Source: Saprospiraceae bacterium
GTDB lineage: Bacteria > Bacteroidota > Bacteroidia > Chitinophagales > Saprospiraceae
Direction: 5' to 3'
Length of the DNA stretch: 12,156 nt
Assembly (NCBI GenBank): GCA_023299965.1
Contig: JALZVN010000074.1
Coordinates: forward strand, 1 to 12,156
Part shown: in pieces, positions 1 through 6,179 of the stretch
How the letters are laid out: every line of letters starts with the position of its first letter
Position numbering within the stretch: position 1 is the first letter of the stretch
Made by a program: the position numbers and the translations under genes
The notes under the pieces: generated by a model
The model's database searches: none
What the model saw: only the letters and a program-made list of their open reading frames with translations
What the model was told of the DNA's origin: nothing

Positions 1-26
1 TTTTGAAGTGCTTTGATTGGGGTCAT
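1..26 (-). CDS. Possible 5' end of a gene cut by the window edge
   Basis: An ATG on the minus strand (24-26) opens a frame of eight codons (MTPIKALQ) that runs off the left edge. It lies 25 bases after the stop of the TPR gene and has the same direction, so it could be the next gene of that transcript. The fragment is too short to identify, and an open frame this short means little by chance. Confidence 0.25.
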
Positions 27-51
27 ACGCAATGTTAAACTACAAATGGTA

Positions 52-1569
52 TTACTCCATCCCCATTCCTTTATCAGCTAATCTATTCATCCCAGCCTTA
101 GCTTTTTGATGCAAGCTGGTTCGATATTCATCAGGATCCATATCAATACAAAGCTGATAGTATCTCTTTGCTTCAGGATAATCCTTCAATCCTTCATAGA
201 TTAAGCCACATTGTAAAGCCGCATTACAAGAGAAGAAATAAGGAGAATTTATACCAACGGCAATAGTAAATTTGTAGTTGTTAAGCGCCTTAGGGATATT
301 TTTTTGAGCATGATTGATTCTACCCAGTCGGTATGCATATTCCAATCTGTTCTTTTCATCAGTATATTGATTTATAGATTGTCCTTCCAGTAGTTTTTCT
401 GCCTTGTCATAATATCCCCCATCAAAAAGCAACCGAGCGCTAAGCAATATGGGATCCGGAATCACTTCTTTGCTTGCCTCCTTCATGGCACTTTTGTCGC
501 TATCCACTAAAGTATTGCCCCGTATTTGGCATAGACGCATATTGTTTTTGTAGGCAAGCGTGTTCCCATGGATGAGATAGTGCCAAGCCAACTTCTGGTA
601 CGCATCTTTGATCAGATTGACACCTCTATAATTGTTGAGATAAGATTCAATGTATTCGTCAGCAATTGGATCCAACGCATATAACATAGCATAGCCTTGT
701 AGTAAATCTAAATAGTAGAAAGAAAGATACTGTGCCTCACGTGGTCTCTGTTGGAGGATCTTCAACGCTTCAGCAGATCGTCCGGTCCGCATAGCGATAT
801 TGGCAGTAGCGAAGCATGCTAAAGGATTCTTCTTTATGTCAAGCTTAGCCTCCGATATGGTCTTCCAGGCGAGATCCGATTGATTGTCCAAATGCAGCAA
901 TAAGAAAGCATAACTGACAATAGTTTCTTTTTCAAAAATGAAATTATTCTGCTGACTATATTCGATAACCTCCTCTAATTCTAATTTGCCCAGTGCTATG
1001 GTTCCCTCCATACCCCCAATCAGTTTGAGCCCCCATCTATAATTGTCTGGGATGGTTCCCACTATTGCATGTATGATGCCTAGACTCTTTAGCGATCCTT
1101 TGAAATGAGGAAAGCGCTCTAGATTAATTTCCAACTGCTTATAGGCTCTATTGACTTCTGTAAAAGCTTGAAAGTATTCCTCAAATTTCAGACGAGTTAT
1201 AGCCCATTGCAATTGTATCTCCGCTTGGCTAAATAAATAGTAGGGGGAGTCCTTAGGACCTTGCTTGATTTTTTGGAGCCGCTTATTTTTATTCCCTTCT
1301 AAGTTTTCAAACTCTTCAAACTCTTCGTTGATGAAGATTCTAAAAAAATCTAGATAGTTCTCGATGTGATAAACACTCAGATTGTTTGGTTCTACTTTTT
1401 TTATAGAGTCGACAAGAACCCGACCTTCATCAATTTGGAGAGAGATGATCTTTTCATAGGCTTCCGTAATTAGAGGGCTGTATTCGAAGTAGTACTCCGC
1501 TTTTGCGTGGATAGTAAACAGCAGAAAGCTTACCAGTAAAAAAAGATTTTTAAAGAAATTCATCAACAT
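52..1569 (-). CDS. Secreted/periplasmic tetratricopeptide-repeat protein
   Basis: Predicted 505-residue exported protein of unknown function. The N-terminus is a signal peptide: a Lys, a hydrophobic run (LFLLVSFLLFTI) and a probable cleavage after HAKA, before EYYFEYS. No other membrane segment is visible. The body is helical. Two TPR-like units are clearest near the C-terminus (about residues 408-441 and 446-479; the second includes GLIYEGLKDYPEAKRYY). A central stretch (about 155-190) with LGIIHAIVGTIPDNYRWGL and then a GG-containing helix recalls the 'small loop after LLP' pattern of the TTC39/Iml2 TPR family, but this is only a resemblance. Start: ATG at 1567-1569, or an in-frame ATG two codons later (1561-1563); both keep the signal peptide. 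The gene is separated from the upstream operon by a terminator, so it probably has its own promoter. TPR proteins usually act as binding scaffolds; the partner is unknown. Confidence 0.85.
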   Translation of the reverse strand: MLMNFFKNLFLLVSFLLFTIHAKAEYYFEYSPLITEAYEKIISLQIDEGRVLVDSIKKVEPNNLSVYHIENYLDFFRIFINEEFEEFENLEGNKNKRLQKIKQGPKDSPYYLFSQAEIQLQWAITRLKFEEYFQAFTEVNRAYKQLEINLERFPHFKGSLKSLGIIHAIVGTIPDNYRWGLKLIGGMEGTIALGKLELEEVIEYSQQNNFIFEKETIVSYAFLLLHLDNQSDLAWKTISEAKLDIKKNPLACFATANIAMRTGRSAEALKILQQRPREAQYLSFYYLDLLQGYAMLYALDPIADEYIESYLNNYRGVNLIKDAYQKLAWHYLIHGNTLAYKNNMRLCQIRGNTLVDSDKSAMKEASKEVIPDPILLSARLLFDGGYYDKAEKLLEGQSINQYTDEKNRLEYAYRLGRINHAQKNIPKALNNYKFTIAVGINSPYFFSCNAALQCGLIYEGLKDYPEAKRYYQLCIDMDPDEYRTSLHQKAKAGMNRLADKGMGME

Positions 1570-1672
1570 TAAAGATATAACGAATAATGCATAGAATTAG
1601 TGAGATTGTTAACTGGATTTTATTCAATAAGGTCTATGACTATAGTAGGGTGACAAATACTAAACCATGGAT

Positions 1673-1680
1673 CAAAAGTA
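1673..1680 (-). promoter_or_regulatory. Candidate Bacteroidota -7 box for the TPR gene
   Basis: Read on the minus strand this is TACTTTTG, a full match to the TAnnTTTG -7 consensus of the Bacteroidota housekeeping sigma factor. It lies about 105 bases before the TPR start and abuts and partly overlaps the large palindrome at 1675-1722. I see no TTG/TTTG -33 element at the right spacing. Such matches occur by chance several times in a window this size, so support is weak; position after a terminator and before a gene is the main argument. Confidence 0.35.
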
Positions 1681-1722
1681 TTTATTTGATAGACAATACA
1701 TTGTCTATCAAATAAATACTTT
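1675..1722. repeat. 23-bp perfect palindrome with 2-base centre
   Basis: The left arm 1675-1697 and right arm 1700-1722 are exact reverse complements, separated only by AC. The arms are AT-rich (they contain TATTTATTTGATAGACAAT). The element sits between the operon terminator and the TPR gene. It is much longer than a usual operator half-site. It lacks a clean long T-run on either side (TTTTGATCC on the minus strand), so it is a poor intrinsic terminator, and a better terminator lies only about 45 bases away. It could be a large operator, an mRNA 5' hairpin, or a small dispersed palindromic element. Confidence 0.85.
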
Positions 1723-1766
1723 AAAGTTGAGCTAGTAATTCACAAAATGTACAGAACCAGTTATAT

Positions 1767-1801
1767 AAAAAAAGTGCCTTTGGAAATTAATCCAAAGACA
1801 C
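1767..1801 (-). terminator. Rho-independent terminator of the zinc-ribbon gene operon
   Basis: On the minus strand the RNA forms an 11-bp stem (GUGUCUUUGGA paired with UCCAAAGGCAC, one G-U pair) with a 6-base loop, followed directly by seven U. It starts 28 bases after the stop codon of the zinc-ribbon gene and faces the right way to end the operon. Confidence 0.92.
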
Positions 1802-1828
1802 CATTTGTATTCATTAGGTTTTTGATAT

Positions 1829-2581
1829 TTATTTCTTCTCCGTCAATGAAGAGTCGACTAGCACTCTTCCACAGTGCTCACAAGCGATAATCTTCTTACG
1901 CATTCCGATTTCTAATTGTATTTGAGGTGGAATCTTGTTGAAGCATCCACCGCATGAGTCTCTCTCTACCGTCGCTACAGCAAGTCCATTTCTGTATGCA
2001 GATCTTACCTTGTCATAAGCTCTAAGCAATCTATCTTCGATTACCTTTCTTTGCTTATCTCCTTTCTTGTTAAGCTTAATTTCTTCTTTGTCTGTCTTCT
2101 CTTTAATCTTCTCTAACTCTACTTTTTTAGCTTCAAGATCATTTTTCTTCTCTTCCCACTTGCCCTTAGCATTTTCTAGAGACTCATTTTTGATCTCCAT
2201 ATTAGACTCAGAGGTTCTGATTTTCTTAGTAGAAAGTTTGATGTCTAACTCTTGGTATTCCAATTCCTTAGTTAAGGCTTCAAATTCTCTATTGTTCTTC
2301 ACCTCATCCATCTTCTTCTTATACCTTTCCGCCAACATTTCAGCTTCCTTGATCTTATTAAGATGATTTGTTTTCTCCGTTTCTAGGTCTTGGATAGCTG
2401 ACTCAAGCTTACTTACTCTGGTTCCTAAACCAACTATTTCATCTTCTAGGTCATTCACCTCCATTGGAAGTTCACCTTTTAAGATTTGTAGCTTATCTAT
2501 TTCAGAATCAATCGCTTGCAAGGCATATAACTGTCTCAGCCTATCTTCTATTGTTAAATCTTTATCTTTAGTGGTAGCCAT
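1829..2581 (-). CDS. Coiled-coil protein with C-terminal C4-type zinc ribbon
   Basis: A 250-residue cytoplasmic protein with the layout of the zf-RING_7 / C4-type zinc ribbon family (PF02591). From about residue 30 to 185 it is a highly charged heptad-like coiled coil rich in K, E and L (for example KKIRTSESNMEIKNESLENA). The C-terminus holds two paired cysteines, C210-GG-C213 and C234-EH-C237, which should bind one zinc ion; the stretch between them (IPPQIQLEI) is typical of the family. The molecular role is not firmly established; nucleic-acid binding is often suggested. It lies 34 bases after the Nif3-like gene in the same direction, a pairing I recall as common in Bacteroidota and other bacteria, and it is the last gene before the terminator. 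ATG start; length is normal for the family. Confidence 0.9.
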   Translation of the reverse strand: MATTKDKDLTIEDRLRQLYALQAIDSEIDKLQILKGELPMEVNDLEDEIVGLGTRVSKLESAIQDLETEKTNHLNKIKEAEMLAERYKKKMDEVKNNREFEALTKELEYQELDIKLSTKKIRTSESNMEIKNESLENAKGKWEEKKNDLEAKKVELEKIKEKTDKEEIKLNKKGDKQRKVIEDRLLRAYDKVRSAYRNGLAVATVERDSCGGCFNKIPPQIQLEIGMRKKIIACEHCGRVLVDSSLTEKK

Positions 2582-2610
2582 TATTATTAGAATTTATGGT
2601 ATTACTAAGT

Positions 2611-2630
2611 GTGTATTAGTAATAATACAC
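2611..2630. repeat. Small inverted repeat over the Nif3-like stop codon
   Basis: Exact 8-bp arms GTGTATTA (2611-2618) and TAATACAC (2623-2630) with a 4-base loop span the end of the Nif3-like gene and the gap before the zinc-ribbon gene. The stem is AT-rich and weak, and no T-run follows on the minus strand, so a terminator is unlikely. It may tune translation or processing between the two genes, or be chance. Confidence 0.4.
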
Positions 2631-3662
2631 AGGATTTGTACTAATTTTCGTACAGTGGGTCGCAAAATTACTAAATTTTTTCGTTATTAACTCATGTAAT
2701 AGCTCAATTGTGTATTGCTCTGATTCATAATGCCCTATGTCTGCAATGATTATTTTTCCATCGGCATCAAAAAACTCATGATATTTATAGTCAGATGTTA
2801 TGAAGATGTCTGCATCTTGGCGTATGGCATGAGGTAGTAAAAATCCTCCCGATCCTCCACATACCGCAACTTTACTGATTTTGCGTCCTAGCACGGCAGT
2901 ATGCTTAAAAACCTTCAAAGCCATGACTTTCTTAAGTCTGTTAAAAAAGGTGTGCGCTGATATTGGTTTGGATAAAGTACCGACCATGCCTGATCCTACT
3001 TCAATATTAGATTGATCAATAGGCGATGTGCTATAATTTAGCTCTTTAGATCCGGTACTGCTTTGAATGAAGTGAACTAAGTCCCCAATCTGATTTTGAG
3101 CGATTGTAGCTTCATACTTCATCTCTGCATTTTCACCCTGTTTCTTGTTATTGTGCACAGTTAGCAGCCCATGTACATTCTTAAACTCAAGAGCAACTCC
3201 TTTCTTATTTCGAGCCTTTTGATATGCGTTTATCTCCATAGCAGATAGGTAAAATTGAAAATTCACCAAGTTTTGCTTTGGAGCTAATATCTGGATATTT
3301 TGGAGAGAAAGCTTTTCGGCAATTTTAGTATTGACGCCGTTCCTGTAGACATTGTCTAGATTTGTATGGATGGCATAAATACAGATGTCATTTTTGATTG
3401 CTTTTATGATTGTCCTTTCTACATAGGTCTTTCCATTAAAGCGCTTCAATCCCTTGAATACGATCGGGTGGTGTGCAACGATCACATTACATTTTTTCTC
3501 TATCGCTTCATCGATAATCGCCTCGGTACTATCCAGACAAATAAGGACTCCAGTAATATTTGTGTTCGGGTCACCTATGAGGAGACCAGAGTTGTCATAA
3601 GATTCCTGATAAGCGCTAGGCGCGATGGATTCCAGATGGTTTATTAACTTTTGTAATTTCAT
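2616..3662 (-). CDS. Nif3-like dinuclear metal centre protein (DUF34/YbgI family)
   Basis: A 348-residue soluble protein of the NIF3/YbgI family, which forms toroidal hexamers with two metal ions per subunit. The expected metal ligands are present: H64-H65 in IVAHHPIVFKG, D103 in HTNLDN, and H311 with E315 in GHYESEQ near the C-terminus, spaced as in E. coli YbgI. Between the two halves (about residues 135-235) is the extra domain of the long Nif3 forms, which have a PII-like fold. The biochemical role of the family is not settled; a GTP cyclohydrolase-like or metal-handling function has been proposed, and the frequent name 'GTP cyclohydrolase 1 type 2' should not be taken as proven. It lies 21 bases after rfaE2 and 34 bases before the zinc-ribbon gene, within one operon. 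ATG start. Confidence 0.93.
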   Translation of the reverse strand: MKLQKLINHLESIAPSAYQESYDNSGLLIGDPNTNITGVLICLDSTEAIIDEAIEKKCNVIVAHHPIVFKGLKRFNGKTYVERTIIKAIKNDICIYAIHTNLDNVYRNGVNTKIAEKLSLQNIQILAPKQNLVNFQFYLSAMEINAYQKARNKKGVALEFKNVHGLLTVHNNKKQGENAEMKYEATIAQNQIGDLVHFIQSSTGSKELNYSTSPIDQSNIEVGSGMVGTLSKPISAHTFFNRLKKVMALKVFKHTAVLGRKISKVAVCGGSGGFLLPHAIRQDADIFITSDYKYHEFFDADGKIIIADIGHYESEQYTIELLHELITKKFSNFATHCTKISTNPVYYY

Positions 3663-3683
3663 GTGCAGTGCGACTTATTTTGA

Positions 3684-4169
3684 TCAAGCACCTTTTATGC
3701 GAGCTTCGATCTTGGTGCTAGAGTAACCCTCTAAAAAAGAGAGTACTTCTACCGTACCTCCGTGCTTTATAGTTACGTCGTATCCTACGATTTGGTTCGG
3801 TTTATAGTCTCCACCTTTTACCAGGACATCAGGTAGCACAGATTCGATCAGAGACAGAGGAGTGTCGGCGTCAAAAACCACTACAGCATCTATAAATTGG
3901 AGGCTCGCGAGCATCATCGCTCTGCTTTCTATGTCATGTATAGGTCGATGATTGCCCTTTAATCTACGTACCGAGGCATCAGAGTTGAGGCCTACGACTA
4001 GGCGATCCCCTAGAGCACGTGCCTCCGCGAGATAGCTGAGGTGCCCCAAGTGAAGCAGGTCAAAGCAACCGTTGGTGAAGATGATTTTATCCCCCTGTTG
4101 GCGCCATGTATTTACGTGCGTAGAAATATGTTCTGGAGCTATTAATTTAGCTTTGATGTGATCAAGCAT
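3684..4169 (-). CDS. rfaE2: D-glycero-beta-D-manno-heptose 1-phosphate adenylyltransferase
   Basis: A 161-residue cytidylyltransferase-fold enzyme that transfers AMP from ATP to heptose 1-phosphate, giving ADP-heptose for the LPS inner core or other surface glycans. Diagnostic motifs: TNGCFDLLHLGH (32-43) with the nucleotide-binding HxGH at H40/H43, LNSDASVRRLKG (61-72), VKGGDY (117-122) and YSSTKI (149-154). The length matches a stand-alone RfaE2/HldE C-terminal domain, so the kinase half (RfaE1) should be encoded elsewhere. The start ATG overlaps the end of the flippase-like gene by 8 bases (shared ATGCTTGA), which suggests translational coupling. GC content looks a little higher than in the DUF4270 region. 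A glycerol-phosphate cytidylyltransferase is less likely given the full RfaE2 motif set. Confidence 0.93.
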   Translation of the reverse strand: MLDHIKAKLIAPEHISTHVNTWRQQGDKIIFTNGCFDLLHLGHLSYLAEARALGDRLVVGLNSDASVRRLKGNHRPIHDIESRAMMLASLQFIDAVVVFDADTPLSLIESVLPDVLVKGGDYKPNQIVGYDVTIKHGGTVEVLSFLEGYSSTKIEARIKGA

Positions 4170-5229
4170 TTTCGATTAAGTCAGCTGGTTTGTAATTCCT
4201 GTTAAGATAGCCAATTATAGAGAATCCAAGTATGCCAAAAGTGATATTCGTGGCCAGCTGTATTGTACAGAATGAAATGTTAGAAAACGATGCTGCATCA
4301 AATTCAGAAATTCCATACATCCCTAGCGCCACTATAGTCAAGTAGTGATAAGATCCCATTCCTCCTGGCGAAGGAATCACAATTCCCCATGCCGCAAACA
4401 CAAATGCCATTAGAGCGGCAATCGGAGGAAGATTTTCTGTAGGTGCAAAGGCAAAAAAGCTGACGTAGACCATCATGAAGTACATGACCCAAATCAGGAT
4501 ACTGTGAAATAAAAAAACAGGTACGTTGTCCAGCTTGCCGATACTCAATATCCCTTCCTTAAATCCTAGTGCCACATTGGCCATTTTTTTATAAAAAGTG
4601 GATTCAGAAAAAGCAGATCTAAAGAAGAAAAGGCTGAGTATACCACCACCTACAATGCCTGCTAAGATCAACAGTTTTGTCCAGCCCAGTTTCCCAAAAA
4701 AATCGCCCATAGGCTTACCGAAGTAGCCCCAGATTTTATCATACTCCAGGATTAATGCTAGAGCAGATACGATCAGAATACTGATGACATCGAGTAGTCG
4801 ATCTATGACAACGGTACCCATGACTTTTTCGACGGGTATATTTTCATATTTACTCAATGTCCCTGCTTTGACTACTTCACCAGCGCGGGGCAAAAACAAA
4901 TTGGTAAAGTACCCAATCATGGTACAGAGAAAGGTATTTATTAGGCGCACGTCTCTTCCCAATGGCTTGAGCAGCATCTGCCAACGTAGCGCTCGGCTGA
5001 CATTGCTGATAGAGAAAGTGACAAAAATCATAAATATCCAAAATGGACGCGCAGACTTGAAGTCGTCTACTAGTTTGTCCCCAAAATTGCAGTCTTCAAG
5101 AGCAGCCCCTTTCGACATACATTCCTCCACATATTTTGCAGAAAAACTGTTGAACAAATAATAGAGAATACCCAAGCCGACACTTAGGAATAAGACGAAT
5201 TTGATAACCTTGATTAGCGTTTGTTTCAC
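4162..5229 (-). CDS. Flippase-like polytopic membrane protein (LPG synthase TM / UPF0104 family)
   Basis: A 355-residue inner-membrane protein of the lysylphosphatidylglycerol synthase transmembrane family (PF03706). A first membrane helix (about residues 9-27) is followed by a loop with two cysteines (EECMSKGAALEDC), then about seven more hydrophobic segments. The family signature is seen in NLFLPRAGEVVKAGTL and the following VIDRLLDV, and again in the PSPGGMGSYHY segment. It lacks the soluble aminoacyl-transferase domain of MprF, so it is not expected to make lysyl-PG; relatives are proposed lipid or glycolipid flippases. The start is GTG at 5227-5229, 6 bases after the panD stop; the next Met (residue 38) would remove the first helix. 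It overlaps rfaE2, which hints at surface-glycan work, but the substrate is unknown. Confidence 0.88.
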   Translation of the reverse strand: MKQTLIKVIKFVLFLSVGLGILYYLFNSFSAKYVEECMSKGAALEDCNFGDKLVDDFKSARPFWIFMIFVTFSISNVSRALRWQMLLKPLGRDVRLINTFLCTMIGYFTNLFLPRAGEVVKAGTLSKYENIPVEKVMGTVVIDRLLDVISILIVSALALILEYDKIWGYFGKPMGDFFGKLGWTKLLILAGIVGGGILSLFFFRSAFSESTFYKKMANVALGFKEGILSIGKLDNVPVFLFHSILIWVMYFMMVYVSFFAFAPTENLPPIAALMAFVFAAWGIVIPSPGGMGSYHYLTIVALGMYGISEFDAASFSNISFCTIQLATNITFGILGFSIIGYLNRNYKPADLIENA

Positions 5230-5235
5230 ACGTGT

Positions 5236-5583
5236 TTAGACTAGCTTGTTGTCATCATCAGGGAATACTGCGATAGGCTTATATTTCTTTGCTTCTTCTA
5301 CATCCATCAAAGCATATGATATAATAATGACGATATCTCCGACCGCTACTTTACGAGCAGCAGCTCCATTTAGGCAGATAGTACCTGAGCCTCTTTTACC
5401 TTTTATGACGTATGTCTCTAGGCGTTCACCGTTATTATTATTCACGATTTGCACACGTTCTCCTTCTATGAGATTGGCTGCATCCATCAAGTCCTCGTCA
5501 ATGGTAATACTCCCGACATAGTTCAGGTCAGCCTGTGTAACCGTAGCACGGTGAATCTTGGATTTAAATCTTTGTATTAGCAT
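5236..5583 (-). CDS. panD: Aspartate 1-decarboxylase (pyruvoyl enzyme precursor)
   Basis: Makes beta-alanine from L-aspartate for pantothenate synthesis. The proenzyme cleaves itself at Gly-Ser, and the serine becomes the pyruvoyl cofactor. I chose the ATG at 5581-5583 (115 residues), not the upstream ATG at 5602-5604, because it places the cleavage site YVGS at Gly24-Ser25 exactly as in E. coli PanD, with K9 and H11 in SKIHRATVTQADL also in register. Other family stretches are GKRGSGTICLNGAAAR and VGDIVIIISY. The length is slightly below the usual 115-130. It should be co-transcribed with the flippase-like gene 6 bases downstream. Its partner panC lies upstream on the same strand but is separated by a structured 596-base gap, so read-through or an own promoter is open. 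Confidence 0.95.
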   Translation of the reverse strand: MLIQRFKSKIHRATVTQADLNYVGSITIDEDLMDAANLIEGERVQIVNNNNGERLETYVIKGKRGSGTICLNGAAARKVAVGDIVIIISYALMDVEEAKKYKPIAVFPDDDNKLV

Positions 5584-5591
5584 AATAGTCA

Positions 5592-5599
5592 CAAAGTTA
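5592..5599 (-). promoter_or_regulatory. Candidate -7 box just before panD
   Basis: On the minus strand this reads TAACTTTG, a match to TAnnTTTG. Transcription would begin only about 1-3 bases before the panD ATG chosen here, giving a nearly leaderless mRNA. No -33 TTG is seen at good spacing. If real, it would let panD and the genes after it be expressed independently of panC despite the hairpin-rich gap. Confidence 0.3.
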
Positions 5600-5644
5600 C
5601 TCAATATTATAAAGTATTGCTACCATTTGATTTTTCTTTTTTGG

Positions 5645-5686
5645 GACCTACCCTGACTATCCCGGGTAGGTCGGGATAGTCAGGGT
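5645..5686. repeat. Interleaved inverted repeats (X-Y-X'-Y')
   Basis: X is GACCTACCC (5645-5653), Y is TGACTATCCC (5654-5663), X' is GGGTAGGTC (5664-5672) and Y' is GGGATAGTCA (5673-5682). X' is the exact complement of X, and Y' of Y, with no spacers. Y-Y' extends to a 14-bp stem (5650-5663 with 5673-5686) that uses the end of X, so the X-X' and full Y-Y' hairpins exclude each other; the trimmed pair could form a pseudoknot-like fold. X and Y also resemble each other, as if one arose from the other. Confidence 0.85.
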
Positions 5687-5904
5687 CGCTATGTTTCAGG
5701 CTCGCTATTCAGCTCGGTCCTACTGACGGAGAGACCCATCGATCACCTACCTGCGCAAAGTCCCTCCCCTTGCACAGCGCTAGTTCAAAAAGGGGTAGAG
5801 GCATGCGGGTATGTATGGGGACGTGTGTATGTATGGGCGAGTGTATGGGCAAATTGCAAATCGCCCTTACGGTTTGTTCGCGCCCTTACTACCTGGACCC
5901 TTAC
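5681..5904. repeat. Degenerate short direct repeats
   Basis: Three small families are visible. CAGGGTCGCTAT (5681-5692) recurs as CAGGCTCGCTAT (5697-5708), 11 of 12 bases the same, with a weaker third copy from 5710. GTATGTATGGGG (5809-5820) recurs as GTATGTATGGGC (5827-5838) and GTATGGGC (5843-5850). CCCTTAC occurs at 5864, 5883 and 5898, the last running into a short TAC repeat. Spacings are uneven, so these look like decayed slippage products, not an ordered array. Confidence 0.6.
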
Positions 5905-6043
5905 TACTACTACTCGTCTTTTACGGTGATAGACTACGGTATTTACCCTTAGCTAGACCATGAGGTCAGCTGTAGAGCACTTTGTGCGTAAGGACAAGGG
6001 ATAGTAGTCATGCGACTTGTCGCGACTGGAGCGCAGCGGAACG

Positions 6044-6073
6044 TCGGGACGAGGAAGCAGTCCCGATTTTTTT
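6044..6073 (+). terminator. Orphan plus-strand terminator-like hairpin
   Basis: TCGGGAC (6044-6050) pairs with GTCCCGA (6060-6066) across a 9-base loop, and seven T follow at once (6067-6073). This has the form of a rho-independent terminator for the plus strand, yet no plus-strand gene precedes it within this gap. The arm 6060-6067 can also pair with ATCGGGAC (6075-6082), placing the T-run in the loop, which would disrupt the terminator form. On the minus strand the same DNA has no T-run after the stem. Confidence 0.5.
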
Positions 6074-6113
6074 CATCGGGACCGGAGCGTATGCGGAGTG
6101 ACGCATAGCGCGG

Positions 6114-6158
6114 TCCCGACCAAGAGACATCGGCTACGCCGATGTCTCTTGGTCGGGA
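6114..6158. repeat. 21-bp perfect palindrome just after panC
   Basis: The arms 6114-6134 and 6138-6158 are exact complements with a 3-base loop (TAC). The outer ends are TCCCGAC/GTCGGGA, the motif repeated elsewhere in the gap. On the minus strand it begins 21 bases after the panC stop. No T-run follows in either direction, so it is more likely an mRNA 3'-stabilising hairpin or a repeat element than a simple intrinsic terminator. Confidence 0.85.
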
Positions 6159-6179
6159 TGGCCCCAAATTATTCAATAC

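Larger units (their letters stand above)
5605..6179. other. GC-rich, hairpin-rich non-coding gap between panC and panD
   Basis: No credible gene is seen in this stretch. By hand count 5641-6180 is about 54% GC, clearly above the AT-rich parts nearby (for example 30% at 5281-5340). It holds at least eight hairpins: 5645-5686 (interleaved), 5951-5971, 5977-5987, 6012-6023, 6044-6066, 6060-6082, 6087-6111 (one bulge) and 6114-6158. TCGGGA or its complement TCCCGA occurs six times (5671, 6044, 6061, 6076, 6114, 6153). Short degenerate direct repeats also occur. The 60- and 75-codon open frames here cross the palindromes and look like chance. Best readings are a dispersed palindromic repeat cluster or a structured RNA locus. 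Confidence 0.7.

Noticed and set aside
1675..1722. Palindrome as a second intrinsic terminator
   Set aside because: The stem is AT-rich with only four T after it on the minus strand, and a better terminator stands at 1767-1801.
2067..2366. 99-codon plus-strand frame rich in Ser, Leu and Phe
   Set aside because: It is the antisense shadow of the Lys/Glu-rich coiled coil of the zinc-ribbon gene.
4784..5161. 125-codon plus-strand frame
   Set aside because: Antisense to the well-supported flippase-like membrane protein; no family features.
5770..5952. 60-codon plus-strand frame with repeated Met-Gly-Cys stretches
   Set aside because: The composition follows the GTATG/TATGGG direct repeats and the TAC run; no domain, signal or start context supports it.
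5949..6176. 75-codon minus-strand frame across the panC-panD gap
   Set aside because: It runs through both arms of the 21-bp palindrome and the other hairpins, is rich in Arg, Ser and Pro as random GC-rich frames are, and matches no family I know.
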